DNA of 64,000 nt from Mesorhizobium loti (GTDB taxonomy: Bacteria; Pseudomonadota; Alphaproteobacteria; Rhizobiales; Rhizobiaceae). The notes beneath the pieces are model-generated. The model saw nothing but the letters and a program-made list of their open reading frames with translations, did no database searches and was not told the DNA's origin. The stretch spans positions 124,001 through 188,000 of the forward strand of contig NZ_QGGH01000006.1 of assembly GCF_003148495.1 (NCBI RefSeq). The letters run 5' to 3'. The position numbers and the translations under genes were made by a program. Shown piece by piece: positions 50,627 to 59,612 of the stretch. Within the stretch, counting starts at the first letter, position 1. The number at the start of each line of letters is the position of its first letter.

Positions 50627-51753
50627 CACTGGTTACCTCCCGTAACGCCACCAGCGGCGGCTGGTGCCGGCGCTTTCGGCTGCAATGCCGGCAGCGGCAG
50701 ATAGGGCACAACACCCTGCCCGTTGCCTTGCTCGACGATAACCTTGTTGGAATCCTTCAGAACCTTCTCCATGGTTTCGAGGTAGAGCCGCTTGCGTGTC
50801 ACATCGGGCGCCTTGGCATACTCGTCATAGACCGAGATGAAGCGCTGCGCCTCACCCTCGGCTTCCTGCACGACCCGGTTCTTGTAGGCGGCCGCGTCTT
50901 CGCGGATCTGTGCGGCCTCGCCGCGTGCCTGGCCGAGCTTCTGGTTGGAGTACTGGTTGGCCTGCTCGACGAACTTGTCTTCGTCCTGCTCGGCGCGCTG
51001 CACCTCATCGAACGCATCGGCCACTTCGCGTGGCGGTGCCGCATCCTCGATCGAGACGGCGTTGACGTTGAGACCGGACTTGTAGCCGTCCAGCGTCGTC
51101 TGGATGATTTCACGCACCGAGGCGGCAATGCCCTGGCGGTCGTCGCGGAAGATGTCCTGCGCCGGCCGGCGGCCGACGGCTTCACGCATGGCGCTTTCGG
51201 CAACCTGCCGCAGCATGCCGTCGGGATCGGACACGTCGAACAGGTACGCGCTCGGGTCGGAGACCTGATAGGCCACCGAGAACTGGACGTTGACGATGTT
51301 CTGGTCGCCGGTAAGCATCAGCCCGGAGGTGTTGCCACTCGTCGCGCCGCCGCCGCCGATATCGACGAGTTGCTCGGAAATCTTGGCTGTCTCGACGGTT
51401 TCGAGCGGCCACCAATGGAAATGCAGGCCTGGCTGCGATAGCTCGGCCTTCGGTTTGCCGAAGCGCAGCTCGACCGCGACCTCGTCGGGCTGCACGGTGT
51501 AAACCGCCTTGAACGCCCACAGCACCACAAGTGCCGCCGCGATCAGCGCGAAAATAGCCGGGCTTGCGCCACCGCCACCCGGCAGAACGCGCCGCAGCCG
51601 GTCCTGGCCGCGGCGGATGATGTCTTCGAGATCGGGAGGCGAGCCCTGTGGGCCGCTCGGTCCCTTTGGTCCCTGCCCCCAGGGTCCCTGATTGTTGCCG
51701 CCGCCGCCGCCCCATGGGCCGCCGCCACCGCCGCTTTTATCGTTCCAGGGCAT
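50626..51753 (-). CDS. hflK: HflK, SPFH-domain modulator of FtsH
   Basis: This 375-residue protein has the Gly/Pro-rich HflK N-terminus (MPWNDKSGGGGGPWG), one TM (about 66-86, FALIAAALVVLWAFKAVYTV), SPFH core VELRFGKPKAELSQPGLHFH and a C-terminal coiled coil. AAAGGA precedes the ATG at 51753. hflK, hflC, DUF2065 and degP read in one direction, suggesting one envelope-proteolysis unit. Confidence 0.95.
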   Translation of the reverse strand: MPWNDKSGGGGGPWGGGGGNNQGPWGQGPKGPSGPQGSPPDLEDIIRRGQDRLRRVLPGGGGASPAIFALIAAALVVLWAFKAVYTVQPDEVAVELRFGKPKAELSQPGLHFHWWPLETVETAKISEQLVDIGGGGATSGNTSGLMLTGDQNIVNVQFSVAYQVSDPSAYLFDVSDPDGMLRQVAESAMREAVGRRPAQDIFRDDRQGIAASVREIIQTTLDGYKSGLNVNAVSIEDAAPPREVADAFDEVQRAEQDEDKFVEQANQYSNQKLGQARGEAAQIREDAAAYKNRVVQEAEGEAQRFISVYDEYAKAPDVTRKRLYLETMEKVLKDSNKVIVEQGNGQGVVPYLPLPALQPKAPAPAAAGGVTGGNQ

Positions 51754-51921
51754 GAATGTCCTTTCGCTTGGAATTCCCTCAAGCACCGGTATTACGGCGC
51801 AAAATCCAGTATTGTTCTTCTATAGGGACGCCACGAGGCGCTTTCAACGCGATGCGTTGCCGACTTGTCCGATTTGGTCCGGTCGCGACCCTTTGTCTTC
51901 CCTCAATGCCCCTTTTATCGT

Positions 51922-52440
51922 TCAATGTCTCTCGCGGCGGCGCTCGTAAACCGAATAGCGCGTCGCGTGGCTGTCCTTTTCCCCGGCTGGAACGTCCTGC
52001 GAGCTGACAACACGCCAGGAATCCGGATCGATCGGCGGGAAATGCGCATCGCCGTCGACTGCTGCCAGCACATGGGTGACGTGCAGCCGGTCGGCCAACA
52101 GCAGCGCCTGGGCATAGATTTCGCCGCCGCCGATGACGCAGACCTCGTCCACACCGACCATGCAGCGCCCGCGCACCGTTGCCAGCTGGATCGCGGCTTC
52201 GAGCGAATGCGCCACCTCGACGCCTTCGGCGCGCCAGGCCTTGTCGCGGGTGACGACGATGTTCAGCCTGCCCGGCAGCGGCCGGCCGATGCCCTCATAG
52301 GTCTTGCGGCCCATGATGATGGGCTTGCCCATCGTGTCGGCCTTGAAGCGCTTGAGGTCGGTGGAGAGCCGCCAGGGCAACCCGCCGTCTCGCCCGATCA
52401 CGCCGTTCTCGGCAATAGCGACGTAGATTGCGACGTGCAT
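51922..52440 (-). CDS. folA: Dihydrofolate reductase
   Basis: This 172-residue DHFR reduces dihydrofolate with NADPH. Motifs are AIAENGVIGRDGGLPWRL, FKADTMGKPIIMGRKTYEGIG, NIVVTRD and VIGGGEIYAQAL. Its ATG overlaps the stop of the DUF4424 gene (TGATG), a coupling that may be accidental to function. thyA, its metabolic partner, lies about 6 kb to the right. Confidence 0.96.
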   Translation of the reverse strand: MHVAIYVAIAENGVIGRDGGLPWRLSTDLKRFKADTMGKPIIMGRKTYEGIGRPLPGRLNIVVTRDKAWRAEGVEVAHSLEAAIQLATVRGRCMVGVDEVCVIGGGEIYAQALLLADRLHVTHVLAAVDGDAHFPPIDPDSWRVVSSQDVPAGEKDSHATRYSVYERRRERH

Positions 52441-53441
52441 CAGTTGTCGTCCGTTGGATCGAGGATCAGGATGTCGATGTCGTGCTCGGGATAGAAATCA
52501 TCCGCCGTCATCTCGAATGTCGTCGGCCCGACCTTTTTGACATTGTCGCCGCAGAACGAGACCAGGGCTTTCGGATTGCCCTTGTCGACCGTCAGCTTGA
52601 ATTTGCCGATCGTCCCTGCCGCCCAATTGCCGCCTGTGGTCAGGATATAGGCGATGCGGCTTTCGTTATACTGCGGATAGCCGTCTGGACCATCCTTGGC
52701 CGCCTTGCGCACCGCGTTCTCGAATGTGTCGTCCATGCAGTAGCGCGTCTTGTAGGTGGCGTACTGCCCCTGGAACTTGCCGTCATAGAAAAAGCTGACC
52801 GAAGACGTGCCGCCGACGCTCGGCTTGTAGCGGTGGGAAACGTGGACGTCCTTGTTGGCCGGAAAGGTCGAACGCCACCAGTAGGTCGAACGCAATTGCC
52901 AGAACGGCGTGTAGACCTTTTTCGTCTCGGTGCCATCGCTGCCGCTGTCCTCGATGATGATGCCGCGGTTGACCCAGTCGTCGGTAGCCGCCTGCGGCAG
53001 CTTCGCCAGTGCCGCCTTCGCCGCATCGCCGAATGGATAGAACGGCACATTCTGCGCTTTCAGTTCGGCGCTGACGTCGATGCCGAGCGCCAACGCCTTC
53101 TGCTCGAGTTGCGGCTTTGCCGGTGCGCCGTCGATCGTCACCTCAAAGCCGAGGAAATTGTCGCTCTGATTTTCAGGGATCGCCGGGATTTCTTCGGGAT
53201 TGCCCGAGATGTCGGGCATCGGGAAGGCGACGATGGCGTCGATATCCTTGTCGGTGTTGTTGTGGAAGACGTAGTCGACCGTCACCTTTTCCGGCGAGAT
53301 GAAGAGGTCCTCGCTTTGCATCGCCACGGCATCGCTGCGCGACAGGATCAGGCCGCCGGTGCCAAGTTCGGCAACTGAATCATTGGCGAGTGCGGGCGCG
53401 GCCGGCAGGGCCAGCACGGCGGTCAGAACATATCGCAACAT
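52440..53441 (-). CDS. DUF4424 secreted protein
   Basis: This 333-residue protein has a signal peptide (MLRYVLTAVLALPAAPALA). Its mature part opens NDSVAELGTGGLILSRSDAV and ends in beta-rich segments, matching DUF4424. It is periplasmic, with unknown function. The ATG at 53441 follows GAGGGGGCTTCC. It is coupled to folA by overlap. Confidence 0.88.
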   Translation of the reverse strand: MLRYVLTAVLALPAAPALANDSVAELGTGGLILSRSDAVAMQSEDLFISPEKVTVDYVFHNNTDKDIDAIVAFPMPDISGNPEEIPAIPENQSDNFLGFEVTIDGAPAKPQLEQKALALGIDVSAELKAQNVPFYPFGDAAKAALAKLPQAATDDWVNRGIIIEDSGSDGTETKKVYTPFWQLRSTYWWRSTFPANKDVHVSHRYKPSVGGTSSVSFFYDGKFQGQYATYKTRYCMDDTFENAVRKAAKDGPDGYPQYNESRIAYILTTGGNWAAGTIGKFKLTVDKGNPKALVSFCGDNVKKVGPTTFEMTADDFYPEHDIDILILDPTDDN

Positions 53442-53603
53442 GGAAGCCCCCTCGGCTAGATGCCCTGAGGACCCTAGCCGTTTCAATGTGGCGTTTCAAA
53501 GCCCTTCCGCATCCGCGCGCACCAAAGGGTACCTGGACCACGCGGTCTGGACACGCAGCAGCGGTCTGGACTAACAGGTTCCGATCGGGCAGGAGTTCGC
53601 TCC

Positions 53604-54380
53604 ATGCGCAAGCTTCTCGTCATCGGCATCGGCGCCGGCAATCCCGACCACATGACCGTTCAGGCCATATCAGGCCTGAACCAGGCGGATGTGCTGTTTA
53701 TCCCCGACAAGGGGGAGAAAAAGAACGACCTTGCCGAGCTGCGCCGTCAGATCTGCGACCGCTTCGTCACCAATCCGAAGTCACGCCGCGTCGAATTCGA
53801 CGTGCCGGTGCGCGACCTGCCAGTAGAAGATGGGCCGGCCCCCTCCTATCGCTCGACCGTCGATGACTGGCATGAAGCCATCGCCGCGATCTACGAGGGT
53901 CTGATCCGCGACGAGATTGCGGGGGATGGCTGCGGCGCCTTCCTGATCTGGGGCGATCCTTCGCTCTACGACAGCGCCTTGCGCATCCTCGAGCGCGTGC
54001 GCCTGCGAGGCAATGTCGCGTTCGAGCTCGAGGTGATACCCGGCATCACCGCCGTCCAGGCGCTTGCCGCCAGCCACAAGATGGCGCTGAACCGCATCGG
54101 CGATTCCGTCCTCATCACCACCGGCCGCCGCCTGACTGAGGAAGGCATGCCGGACAATGCCGGTAGCGCGGTCGTCCTGCTCGACGGCAAATGCGCCTTC
54201 AACACGCTGGACGACAAGGATGTCGTCATCCACTGGGGCGCCTATCTCGGCACCCCGGACGAGATTCTCATCTCGGGTCGTCTCGGTGATATCGGCGCCG
54301 AGATCGAGCAAGCCCGTGAAGAAGCCCGCCGGCAGAAGGGCTGGATCATGGACACCTATCTGCTTCGCAAACCTGAATAG
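53604..54380 (+). CDS. cobF: Precorrin-6A synthase (deacetylating)
   Basis: This 258-residue SAM-dependent methyltransferase of aerobic cobalamin synthesis methylates C1 and releases acetate from precorrin-5. It shows the tetrapyrrole methylase N-terminus (LLVIGIGAGNPDHMTVQAI), FLIWGDPSLYDSALRI, EVIPGITAVQALAA and NAGSAVVLLDGK. It stands alone here without other cob genes and without an upstream cobalamin riboswitch. Confidence 0.93.
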   Translation: MRKLLVIGIGAGNPDHMTVQAISGLNQADVLFIPDKGEKKNDLAELRRQICDRFVTNPKSRRVEFDVPVRDLPVEDGPAPSYRSTVDDWHEAIAAIYEGLIRDEIAGDGCGAFLIWGDPSLYDSALRILERVRLRGNVAFELEVIPGITAVQALAASHKMALNRIGDSVLITTGRRLTEEGMPDNAGSAVVLLDGKCAFNTLDDKDVVIHWGAYLGTPDEILISGRLGDIGAEIEQAREEARRQKGWIMDTYLLRKPE

Positions 54381-54399
54381 GAAGGCAATAGGGGAGCAA

Positions 54400-54485
54400 G
54401 GCAGTAGGGCAATAGGTGAAGGATGTTTGTGCTGGAAGACAGCACACGAATGCCTGCTTACTTCCCTGCCTACTGCCCTACTGCC
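54400..54485. repeat. Nested inverted repeat between convergent cobF and modE
   Basis: Outer arms GGCAGTAGGGCA (54400-54411) and TGCCCTACTGCC (54474-54485) are perfect 12-bp complements. Inside, TGTGCTG-gaaga-CAGCACA (54428-54446) forms a second hairpin. The arms themselves contain iterated GGCARTAGG units. It may end transcription from both sides, or be a dispersed element. Confidence 0.6.
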
Positions 54486-54486
54486 C

Positions 54487-54828
54487 TCACCCCGCATCAA
54501 TCTCCGCCTGCAGCGCCTCCATATGCGTCGCTGCCGCGGCGGCGGCCGCACGCTCGATGGCGCGGAAGCGGCTGACCACTGCCAGCCCCACGGCCGTCAG
54601 TTGCGCGCCGCCGCCCTTGCGGCCGCCGGTCTGCGCCGCCACCAGCGGTTTGCCGAACACCCGGTTCATGTCCTCGACCAGGTCCCAGGCATGCTTGTAG
54701 GACATCTCCATGCCGCGCGCCGCGGCCGAGATCGAGCCGAAAGTAGCTATGTGTTCCAAAAGCTCGATCTTGCCCGGTCCGATTCGCCCGTCGGGATCGA
54801 GATTTATCCGCAAGCTCAGCGACGGCAT
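54487..54828 (-). CDS. modE: ModE-type molybdate regulator, DNA-binding domain only
   Basis: This 113-residue LysR-like winged-helix protein matches the N-terminal half of ModE: GKIELLEHIATFGSISAAAR, MSYKHAWDLVEDMNR, and AAQTGGRKGGGAQLTAVG. The C-terminal molybdate-binding Mop/TOBE domains of full ModE (about 260 residues) are missing. It ends the modA-modB-modC array, and a ModE box lies upstream of modA. Confidence 0.85.
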   Translation of the reverse strand: MPSLSLRINLDPDGRIGPGKIELLEHIATFGSISAAARGMEMSYKHAWDLVEDMNRVFGKPLVAAQTGGRKGGGAQLTAVGLAVVSRFRAIERAAAAAAATHMEALQAEIDAG

Positions 54829-54909
54829 TCTTGCTCCTCCGCGGTCACGTCCGATCCCATACTAGAATCTCCTCGGCGACACCGCTATTCCAAAAAAACA
54901 TAGCGCCCC

Positions 54910-56022
54910 TCATCCATCCGCCTCAGCGGGCAGTCCGGCGCCGGTGTTGGCCCGGTCGAAGCTCACCGTCTTGACCACCGCGAAAACCTTACCGCCGAGA
55001 TGGAGCTTCAGCGTATGCCGAGACTGTTCGGTGATGCGGGCAAGCACGGTTGCGCCGTTGCAGTCGATACCAACCTCGACCGCCGGGCCCTCGCCGGGGC
55101 TTATCGCGGTAATGGTTCCCGGCAGGATGTTGAGTGCGCTGAGGCCTGTCGGTTTCTCGGTGGCGATCATCACATCGCGGGCACGGATGCGAATGCGCAC
55201 CCTAGCACCTGTCGTCATCGCCAGCCGCGGCACCCGGATCTCGCCTGCGGCCGAGCCGAGCACGGTCATGCCGAACGTCTCGTCATGACGCAGCACCCTG
55301 GTGTCCAGCACGGCGCCGCCCTCGCCGCGCTCTTCCGCCGGCAACAGGTCTAGCCTTTGCATCACCGCCTCGGTCGGTCCGCCGGCGATGACATTGCCTT
55401 GCGCCAGCATCACCACGTCGCTGGCCAGCCGCGCCACCTCGGCGACGGAATGGCTGACATACACGATCGGGATTTTCGTCTCGTCGCGAAGCCGTTCGAT
55501 ATAGGGCAGGATTTCGGCCTTGCGCGCTTCGTCGAGCGAGGCCAGCGGTTCGTCCATGAGAAGGAGGCTGGGGCTGGCCAGCAGCGCCCGGCCGATCGCC
55601 ACGCGCTGCTTCTCGCCGCCCGAGAGCTTTGCCGGTCGCCTGTTCATCAGCGGGCCGATGCCGAGCAGATCGACAACGGCATCCAGGTCAGCATAGCGCT
55701 CCGCTGGTGGCGTGAACCAACGGCCGTAACGCAGATTGCTGGCCACGCTCATATGCGGGAACAGGCGCGCATCCTGGAACACCATGCCGATGCGGCGCTT
55801 GTGCTTCGGCACGAAAATGCCGGCAGCCGTATCGACCAGCACCCGGCCGTCGACCTCGATGCGCCCCTTGTCGGGCCGGATCAGCCCGGCGATCATGTTG
55901 ATCAGCGTCGTCTTGCCCGACCCCGACGGTCCGAAAAGCGCCGTCAGCCGCCCGGCGCTTTCGAACCGGGCTTCGATGGCGAAACCGCCCAGCCGATGGC
56001 TGATGTCGACGAGAACGCTCAT
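54910..56022 (-). CDS. modC: Molybdate ABC transporter ATP-binding protein
   Basis: This 370-residue ABC ATPase has Walker A FGPSGSGKTTLIN, signature LSGGEKQRVAIGRALL, Walker B LLLMDEPLASLD, and a C-terminal Mop/TOBE domain (GLSALNILPGTITAISPG, VGIDCNGATVLARITEQS). This last domain identifies ModC. It overlaps modB by 4 nt. Confidence 0.95.
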   Translation of the reverse strand: MSVLVDISHRLGGFAIEARFESAGRLTALFGPSGSGKTTLINMIAGLIRPDKGRIEVDGRVLVDTAAGIFVPKHKRRIGMVFQDARLFPHMSVASNLRYGRWFTPPAERYADLDAVVDLLGIGPLMNRRPAKLSGGEKQRVAIGRALLASPSLLLMDEPLASLDEARKAEILPYIERLRDETKIPIVYVSHSVAEVARLASDVVMLAQGNVIAGGPTEAVMQRLDLLPAEERGEGGAVLDTRVLRHDETFGMTVLGSAAGEIRVPRLAMTTGARVRIRIRARDVMIATEKPTGLSALNILPGTITAISPGEGPAVEVGIDCNGATVLARITEQSRHTLKLHLGGKVFAVVKTVSFDRANTGAGLPAEADG

Positions 56023-56723
56023 TCGATGTCCATCCGCCGGCCGACCCGCCGCGCCAGCACTTCCGAAGCCACCAGTGCGGCCATGGAAATGACGATGGAA
56101 ATCAGCGTCAGACGGAGTGCTCCTTCATCGCCACCCGGCACCTGTGTGAAGGTGTAGATCGCCGACGGCAATGTCTGCGTCTCATTGGGTATGTTGGAGA
56201 CGAAGGTGATGGTCGCGCCGAACTCGCCCATCGCCTTGGCGAAGGCCAGGATGGCGCCGGCGATCAGCCCAGGCAGGATCAGCGGCAGCGTGATGGTGGC
56301 GAACACCCAGAGCGGATTGGCGCCGAGCGTTCCCGCCGCCGCCTCCATCCTGCGGTCCACCGCCTCGATCGACAGGCGGATCGCCCGCACCATCAGGGGA
56401 AAGCCCATGACGCCGCAAGCCAGCGCCGCACCCGTCCAGCGGAAGGAGAAAACAATGCCGAAATGCTCGGCCAGGAAGGCGCCGGCCGGGCCGCGCCGGC
56501 CGAAGGTGAGCAGCAGCAGATAGCCGGTCACCACGGGCGGCAGGATCAGCGGCAGATGCACCAGCCCGTTGAGCAGCGTCTTGCCCCAGAATTGTCCCCG
56601 GGCAAGCAACAGCGCGATCAATATGCCCGGCGGCAGGCTGGCGAGCATCGCCACCGTCGCCACCTTGATGGACAGCCGGACCGCATTCCATTCGTCGGGA
56701 GTGAGGTCCAGCAGCCAATTCAT
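56019..56723 (-). CDS. modB: Molybdate ABC transporter permease
   Basis: This 234-residue permease has five or six TMs with the EAA-like loop in AAGTLGANPLWVFATITLPL and ends ARRVGRRMDIE. RGPAGAFLAEHFGIVFSFRW and PLILPPVVTGYLLLL are typical of ModB. It lies 24 nt after modA. Confidence 0.95.
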   Translation of the reverse strand: MNWLLDLTPDEWNAVRLSIKVATVAMLASLPPGILIALLLARGQFWGKTLLNGLVHLPLILPPVVTGYLLLLTFGRRGPAGAFLAEHFGIVFSFRWTGAALACGVMGFPLMVRAIRLSIEAVDRRMEAAAGTLGANPLWVFATITLPLILPGLIAGAILAFAKAMGEFGATITFVSNIPNETQTLPSAIYTFTQVPGGDEGALRLTLISIVISMAALVASEVLARRVGRRMDIE

Positions 56724-56747
56724 AATGCGAATGAAGCTCCTTGGAAC

Positions 56748-57542
56748 TCAGTTGCTCGGCGCGAGCACGGTAAAACCCTGATCCTTGAACAGCGCGGTTG
56801 CCTTGGCCGACTGCAGGCACTTCAGGAAAGCCGGCGTATCCTTGTCCTTCGAATCGGCGGTCTGGGCAACCGGATAGATGATCGGCGGATGCGAATCCTC
56901 CGGGAAGGTGCCGACCACCTTGACGCCCTTTTCGGCATGCGCGTCGGTGGCATAGACGATGCCAAGGGCTGCTTCGCCCGTCGAAACCAGCTTCAGCGCC
57001 GCGCGCACATTCTCGGCCTGCGCCACCTTGCCCTCGACCGAGGACCAGACGCCGAGCGATTCAAGTGCAGCTTTGCCATATTTGCCGGCCGGCACTGCCT
57101 TGAAATCGCCCATGGCGAGCTTGCCGTCGCCGATCAGCTTGGCGAGGTCGAAGCCCTTCTCGATCTTGGTTTCAACCGCCGTGTCCTTCGGCGCCACCAG
57201 CACGATCTCGTTGCCGAGCAGCTTCACTTCGGTGTCGGGCTTGGTCAGCTTCTTGTCGGAGAGATATTTCATCCAATCGAGGTCGGCCGAGATGAAGACA
57301 TCGGCCGGTGCCCCACCCTCGATCTGCTTGGCCAGCGCCGAGCTTGCGGCATACGAAACGGTCGCGGCTTCGCCGACATCGGCCTCGCAGGCCTTGTTCA
57401 CCGCATCCAGCGCGTCCTTGAGGCTGGCCGCGGCAAACACCACCACCTTGTCTTCCGCGTGCGCTGCCGGCACTGCCGCCATCAACGTCGCCGCAAAACC
57501 GCCAATGGCGATCGCCCTCAACCCGAAACCATTGCGCGTCAT
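56748..57542 (-). CDS. modA: Molybdate-binding periplasmic protein
   Basis: This 264-residue protein has a signal peptide (about 1-29, GFAATLMAAVPAAHA). The mature region has VVVFAAASLKDALDAVNKAC, SYAASSALAKQIEGGAPADV, GNEIVLVAPKD and GEAALGIVYATDA, all ModA hallmarks. GGGAGAG precedes the ATG at 57542. A ModE box lies 49 bp upstream. Confidence 0.95.
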   Translation of the reverse strand: MTRNGFGLRAIAIGGFAATLMAAVPAAHAEDKVVVFAAASLKDALDAVNKACEADVGEAATVSYAASSALAKQIEGGAPADVFISADLDWMKYLSDKKLTKPDTEVKLLGNEIVLVAPKDTAVETKIEKGFDLAKLIGDGKLAMGDFKAVPAGKYGKAALESLGVWSSVEGKVAQAENVRAALKLVSTGEAALGIVYATDAHAEKGVKVVGTFPEDSHPPIIYPVAQTADSKDKDTPAFLKCLQSAKATALFKDQGFTVLAPSN

Positions 57543-57590
57543 GGAAAACTCTCCCTGGTTTGAAATCCGATCGGCTCGAAGCCCGCCAAC

Positions 57591-57614
57591 CGATATATCC
57601 GCATGAATATAACA
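57591..57614. promoter_or_regulatory. ModE box between modA and mop
   Basis: CGATATAT-ccgcatga-ATATAACA matches the ModE consensus half-sites (CGnTATAT / ATATAACG) with 8-bp spacing. It sits between the divergent modA (57542) and Mop gene (57702), so Mo-bound regulator can repress both. Confidence 0.8.
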
Positions 57615-57701
57615 AGGGAAGGCCCAGCGCGCCCTGAAAGCGTCTGTACGACACCGATTGTTCTGGTAAGACCGGCAAAGAAACCTTGGAAAGGAACTCC
57701 G

Positions 57702-57911
57702 ATGAAGATCAGCGCCCGCAACATTCTCAAGGGAACGATCACCGAGATCGTCAAGGGAGCCACCACCTCGCATGTCAGGATCGACATTGGTGGCGGCGCC
57801 ATCGTCACCGCCTCGATCACCAACGAGGCCGTCGCCGATCTCAAGCTCGAAAAGGGCAAGCAGGCCTATGCCGTGGTCAAGGCCTCGGACGTGATGGTCG
57901 GCATAGACTGA
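57702..57911 (+). CDS. Mop-type molybdopterin/molybdate-binding protein
   Basis: This 69-residue single Mop/TOBE domain protein reads MKISARNILKGTITEIVKGA, THVRIDIGG-like strand, VTASITNEAVADL and VKASDVMVGID. Such molbindins oligomerise and bind about eight oxyanions, buffering molybdate. It could also supply the effector domain lacking in the short ModE. AAAGGAA precedes the ATG. Confidence 0.92.
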   Translation: MKISARNILKGTITEIVKGATTSHVRIDIGGGAIVTASITNEAVADLKLEKGKQAYAVVKASDVMVGID

Positions 57912-57955
57912 ATTGATCGCGCTCAGGGGCGCCGTGCAAACCCGCTATCGGGACC

Positions 57956-58125
57956 TAAGGTGTGTTGAGATTCAGGTCAGGCCGAGTCGAAAACGGCGGG
58001 TTCCGAGAACCGGAGCGGAGCGTACTTTAAGTACGTGAGCTCAGTTCTACTGCGACGCAGTAGAACTGGAAGCGCAGCAAGCTGCCGTTTGCAGGCCGGC
58101 ATCACCTGAATATCAACATACCTTA
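57956..58125. repeat. Inverted-repeat element, copy 2
   Basis: Ends TAAGGTGTGTTGAGATTCAGGT and ACCTGAATATCAACATACCTTA are inverted with two mismatches in 22 bp. Inside are the core CGAGAACCGGAGCGGAGCG, a GTACtttaaGTAC stem and a 13-bp perfect hairpin CAGTTCTACTGCG-a-CGCAGTAGAACTG. The core is shared with 44281-44428. The last TTA is the thyA stop codon on the other strand. Confidence 0.75.
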
Positions 58126-58917
58126 GACGGCGATCGGCGCCTTGATCGATGCATCAGCGACGTAGTTTTCCAGCCGAAAGTCCTCGAAGCGGAAGGCGAA
58201 CAGGTCCTTCACCTCCGGATTGATCCACATCGTCGGCAGCGCCCTCGGCGTACGCCGCAGCTGTTCGCGCGCCTGCTCGAAATGGTTCGAGTAGAGATGC
58301 GCGTCACCAAGCGTGTGGACGAAATCGCCGGGCTTCAGCCCGGTCACCTGCGCCACCATCAGCGTCAGCAAGGCGTAGGAAGCGATGTTGAACGGCACGC
58401 CGAGGAAGATATCGGCCGAACGCTGGTAGAGCTGGCAGGAAAGCCGCCCTTCCGAGACATAGAACTGGAACAGGCAGTGGCAGGGCGGCAGCGCCATCGC
58501 TTCCACCTCGGCCGGATTCCACGCCGAAACGATCAGCCGCCGAGATTGAGGATTTTTGCGTATCTCCTTGAGAAGATTCGCGATCTGGTCGATCGACCCG
58601 CCATGGCCGTCCGGCCAGGAGCGCCACTGCTTGCCATAGACCGGGCCGAGATCGCCATTCTCGTCGGCCCATTCGTCCCAGATCGAAACGCCATGGTCGG
58701 TGAGATATTTGATGTTGGTGTCGCCGGCCAGGAACCACAGAAGTTCATGGATGATCGACTTGAGATGCAATTTCTTGGTGGTGGTGACTGGAAAGCCGCG
58801 CGCCAGGTCGAAACGCATCTGGTAGCCGAAGACGGAGCGCGTTCCGGTGCCGGTGCGGTCGCCGCGATCGGCACCGTTATCCAGCACGTGCTGCAGGAGG
58901 TCGAGATACTGGCGCAT
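58123..58917 (-). CDS. thyA: Thymidylate synthase
   Basis: This 264-residue ThyA methylates dUMP with methylene-THF. Seen are DRTGTGTRSVFGYQMRFDL, FLAGDTNIKYL, QSRRLIVSAWNP and the catalytic PPCHCLFQFYV. The C-terminus ends IKAPIAV, the family end, so the inverted-repeat element abutting its stop has not damaged it. Confidence 0.97.
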   Translation of the reverse strand: MRQYLDLLQHVLDNGADRGDRTGTGTRSVFGYQMRFDLARGFPVTTTKKLHLKSIIHELLWFLAGDTNIKYLTDHGVSIWDEWADENGDLGPVYGKQWRSWPDGHGGSIDQIANLLKEIRKNPQSRRLIVSAWNPAEVEAMALPPCHCLFQFYVSEGRLSCQLYQRSADIFLGVPFNIASYALLTLMVAQVTGLKPGDFVHTLGDAHLYSNHFEQAREQLRRTPRALPTMWINPEVKDLFAFRFEDFRLENYVADASIKAPIAV

Positions 58918-59091
58918 CGGTTCCGGCTCGATTCGGTTGTCCAGCCATCATAACTGACGGACAGGCAATCGAACACCACAAAGCAGCGGCAAGCCCTGCC
59001 TGAAGGCAGCCAGTCCCCAATAACGTCACCGGCTGGCGCATTGGCTGCGCCAGCCTCCGCAAATTGACGCGCGATCGTCAGCGCGCGATCG

Positions 59092-59403
59092 TTAGAGGGA
59101 GCCGAGCTTGCCCAGGTCCTTCGCAACCAGATAGTAGAAGGTAACCCGGCTCTTGGTGTTATCGGCCGCCATCGCCTTGCAGGTCTTTTCGATCACCGCA
59201 TCGGCTTTCGCTGCGTCGCTGATGCCGAGTTTCTTGGCGACCCAGTTGTCCCTGACACGACCGAGTTCCTTTGGGTCGGTGCAGGATACCAGTGAGGAAT
59301 CACGGTTCCTGAGCGCGATGCCCAGGTGCTTTACGATCTTTTCGACCGCATCCGCACTGGCGCCAGCGTCGTATTTCTTCACGTCTGCAAGATAGTCGGC
59401 CAT
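59092..59403 (-). CDS. DUF2853 family protein
   Basis: This 103-residue cytosolic helical protein opens MADYLADVKKYD and contains RVRDNWVAKKLGIS and KAMAADNTKSRVTFYYLVAK, matching DUF2853. GGGGAA precedes the ATG at 59403. Function is unknown. Confidence 0.88.
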   Translation of the reverse strand: MADYLADVKKYDAGASADAVEKIVKHLGIALRNRDSSLVSCTDPKELGRVRDNWVAKKLGISDAAKADAVIEKTCKAMAADNTKSRVTFYYLVAKDLGKLGSL

Positions 59404-59612
59404 CAAAATTCCCCTCGTCGGCGCCACGGATCCGATCGATGAGGGCTGTGGCGCGCTGCTGCAACTTGTGCGCTAGGTCGATAACTCCTCACCGTGGCAA
59501 AGCTTCGGTTGAGACCGCGCCCAAGTCAACCCTTCGGAGATGCGGTTTTGACACGGGGACAAAGTGCCAATGCGGCCTTTCATTTCTCGCGATGGCCCCC
59601 TATATTCGGTTT

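Noticed and set aside
53487..53603. Possible cobalamin riboswitch before cobF
   Set aside because: No B12-box-like sequence or suitable length of structured leader is present.
57543..57701. Possible Moco riboswitch before modA or mop
   Set aside because: The gap is short and its feature is a clear ModE box; no Moco RNA-like architecture is seen.
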